Shown: piece after piece, positions 4,517 through 6,458 of the stretch
Layout: each line of letters opens with the position of its first letter
Numbering within the stretch: the stretch's first letter is position 1
Source of the DNA: an uncultured Bdellovibrionales bacterium
Lineage (GTDB): Bacteria > Bdellovibrionota > Bdellovibrionia > Bdellovibrionales > UBA1609
Length of the DNA stretch: 6,458 nt
Assembly (NCBI GenBank): GCA_937980625.1
Contig: CALJPJ010000248.1
Location: forward strand, 1-6,458
Direction of reading: 5' to 3'
Translations under genes and position numbers: made by a program
Notes under the pieces: model-generated
Seen by the model: only the letters and a program-made list of their open reading frames with translations
Told to the model about the DNA's origin: nothing
Databases searched by the model: none

Positions 4517-6458
4517 TGAGAAAAAACTCTAATGATAGTATTATTGTAAAAGGGGCATGTGAGCATAACCTTAAAAATATTTCTGTAGTTATTCCAAGAA
4601 ATAAACTTACTGTCGTGACTGGTCTCAGTGGAAGTGGAAAATCAAGCCTAGCATTTGATATTATCTATGCCGAAGGTCAACGAAGATATCTTGAGGGATT
4701 ATCTTCTTATGCTAGAAACTATATGATTCAACTAAAAAAGCCTGATGTGGAGTCTGTGGTGGGTTTATCTCCCTCCATTGCTATTGATCAGAAAACAATA
4801 ACAACTAACCCCCGGTCAACAGTTGGAACTGTGACTGAAATATATGACTATCTCCGCTTATTATTTTCAAGAGTCGGTACACCACATTGCCCAGAGCACA
4901 ACCAGCCGGTCACTAGCCAAACTCCTGGAGATATAATTTTAGATATACTAAAACAAAAAAAAGGAGATAAGTTTTATGTTATTGCCCCTGTTTACAGAGG
5001 TAAAAAGGGTGAGTTTTTAAAAGAGTTTCAAAAGTGGGAAAAAAATGGCTATACTCAGGCTAAAGTTGATGGCAAATGGATTAAACTCAGTGAGGCGAAA
5101 AAATTAGCTAAGCATAAGTTTCATGATATTGATTTACTCGTTGATCGTTTAGTTATTGATAAAAAGTTTGAGGCTCGACTTCGTGAGAGCGTTAACTTGG
5201 CTTTAACACTTGCCGATGGTCTCATTGAAATCGAAAACATTACGACTAAAAAAAATAAGTTATATTCGATTCATCGGTCTTGCTCAATATGCGGCTTTAC
5301 TTTTCCAGAACTTGAGCCAAGAATATTTAGTTTCAATAGCCCAAAAGGGGCCTGTGTAAGTTGTAATGGTTTAGGTTATCTTTCTGACCATGAAGACGAT
5401 ATGAATCCGGACGAAGATGGAGATGATTTTGTTGAGTACGAAATTTGTCCAGACTGTGATGGACAAAAGTTAAGTCCAAGGGCACTCAATGTTTATATTA
5501 ATAATAAAAATATTGCAGAATTTTCGCGTCTGACAGCTAAAAATTTACTAATTGAATTTAAAAAAATAAAACTTCCTAAAAAAGAAACCTTAATTGCCGA
5601 AAAAATAGTAGAGCAAATTAAATCGCGCTTAGATTATATGTTAAAAGTAGGAACCTCATATTTATCATTGGATAGAGAAACCAGGTCTTTGTCAGGAGGG
5701 GAGGTTCAGCGAATTCGTTTAGCAACGCAAGTGGGGTCATCACTTGTTGGAGTTTTGTATGTGCTAGATGAGCCAAGTATTGGTTTGCATCCTAGGGATC
5801 ATCATCGCCTTTTAGGTGTTATTAATGAAATTAAGGATAGAGGTAATACTATATTATTAGTTGAGCATGATGAAGATACAATTCGCAGTGCCGATTATAT
5901 TATTGATATTGGCCCTGGTGCAGGAGTTCATGGCGGCGAGATAGTAGCTAAAGGCAATTATAAAGACTTACTTAAAAGTAAAAAAGGCTTAACCTCTAAG
6001 TACTTAACAGGGGCCTTAGAGATACCTACGCCTAAAAAACGTAGGCAGGGCAATGGCTTAAAAATTTCTTTACAAGGTGCAACTGAGCATAACTTACAAA
6101 AAGTGAGCGTAGATATACCACTTGGCAAACTAATAGGTGTAACCGGGGTTTCAGGGAGTGGTAAAAGTTCATTAATTATTCAAACTTTATACCCTGCACT
6201 TTGGAATGTAATTAATAAAACTAATAAATATGTGGGAGATCACAAGAAAATTATTGGCATTGAAAATATTGATAAGGTTATTGAAATTAACCAAAAGCCA
6301 ATTGGTCGGACACCAAGATCAACTCCTTCTACCTATGTTGGAATATTTCCACTTATCAGAAGTTTATACGCTGAGCTTCCAGAGGCTAAAATTCGTGGCT
6401 TTAAGCCGGGTCATTTTAGCTTTAACGTTAAAGGCGGGCGCTGTGAGGAGTGCCAAGG
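4516..6458 (+). CDS. uvrA: Excinuclease ABC subunit UvrA lacking the insertion domain (C-terminus beyond window)
   Basis: UvrA is the damage-sensing ATPase of nucleotide-excision repair. It dimerises, scans DNA and loads UvrB. The frame runs 647 codons from ATG 4516 and is open at the right edge. Walker A I is GLSGSGKSS (36-44). TNPRSTVGTVTEIYDYLRLLF (98-118) is the typical conserved block. The UvrB-binding region is about 150-240. Zinc module 1 has C256/C259 and C280/C283. The ABC signature LSGGE is 392-396, Walker B ends in D418-E419 and the H-loop is H451. Walker A II is GVSGSGKSS (544-552), IGRTPRS is 596-602 and the second zinc module starts at C643/C646. Between C283 and C311 only 27 residues remain where E. 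coli has roughly 120 more-or-less conserved ones, so the insertion domain is missing and an acidic run (291-310) replaces it. TAATG overlap with fur suggests translational coupling. It could be a UvrA paralogue rather than the sole copy. Confidence 0.93.
   Translation, partial: MRKNSNDSIIVKGACEHNLKNISVVIPRNKLTVVTGLSGSGKSSLAFDIIYAEGQRRYLEGLSSYARNYMIQLKKPDVESVVGLSPSIAIDQKTITTNPRSTVGTVTEIYDYLRLLFSRVGTPHCPEHNQPVTSQTPGDIILDILKQKKGDKFYVIAPVYRGKKGEFLKEFQKWEKNGYTQAKVDGKWIKLSEAKKLAKHKFHDIDLLVDRLVIDKKFEARLRESVNLALTLADGLIEIENITTKKNKLYSIHRSCSICGFTFPELEPRIFSFNSPKGACVSCNGLGYLSDHEDDMNPDEDGDDFVEYEICPDCDGQKLSPRALNVYINNKNIAEFSRLTAKNLLIEFKKIKLPKKETLIAEKIVEQIKSRLDYMLKVGTSYLSLDRETRSLSGGEVQRIRLATQVGSSLVGVLYVLDEPSIGLHPRDHHRLLGVINEIKDRGNTILLVEHDEDTIRSADYIIDIGPGAGVHGGEIVAKGNYKDLLKSKKGLTSKYLTGALEIPTPKKRRQGNGLKISLQGATEHNLQKVSVDIPLGKLIGVTGVSGSGKSSLIIQTLYPALWNVINKTNKYVGDHKKIIGIENIDKVIEINQKPIGRTPRSTPSTYVGIFPLIRSLYAELPEAKIRGFKPGHFSFNVKGGRCEECQ

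Noticed and set aside
4516..6458. UvrA as a UvrA2-type paralogue or drug-resistance ABC protein
   Set aside because: The UvrB-binding region is present between the block at 98-118 and the first zinc module, and the sequence follows UvrA throughout. Only the insertion domain is missing.

Overview
The window comes from an AT-rich, apparently Gram-negative bacterium. It carries a predicted lipoprotein, a Sec-type secreted protein and a canonical Fur with a Fur box close to the E. coli consensus. The mix (low-GC proteobacterial Fur and UvrA, ankyrin protein, lipoprotein esterase) would fit a Bdellovibrionota-type or other low-GC proteobacterium, but the lineage is a guess.

Layout. (1) 1-654, minus: N-terminal 218 residues of a secreted Asp-box (BNR) protein that runs off the left edge. 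(2) 655-1167: a 513-base stretch without a clear gene but rich in structure. It holds a possible promoter for the left gene, a 48-codon minus-strand reading frame with protein-like composition, a short tandem AAACT repeat, two adjacent dyads including a perfect 16-base palindrome, and a terminator-like hairpin. The last elements together could be a small RNA of about 100 nt. (3) 1168-1872, plus: a cytoplasmic ankyrin-repeat protein with no ribosome binding site, whose start lies 8 bases past a -10-like hexamer (possible leaderless mRNA). (4) 1873-1934: a convergent terminator region. (5) 1935-3755, minus: a 606-residue lipoprotein alpha/beta hydrolase with a repetitive NPET linker. (6) 3756-4024: divergent regulatory region with a Fur box over the -35 of a good promoter. 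(7) 4025-4516, plus: Fur. (8) 4516-6458, plus: UvrA, open at the right edge.

The best-supported functional unit is fur-uvrA. The fur stop and the uvrA start overlap by one base (TAATG), so both are very likely translated from one mRNA whose promoter carries a Fur box. This predicts that a nucleotide-excision repair protein is co-expressed with, and controlled by, the iron regulator. The UvrA is itself unusual: the roughly 100-residue insertion domain between the first zinc module and the next CxxC is absent, and a 20-residue strongly acidic linker takes its place, while the UvrB-binding region, both ATPase sites and all visible zinc ligands are kept.

No tRNA, rRNA, CRISPR array, transposase or phage gene was seen.
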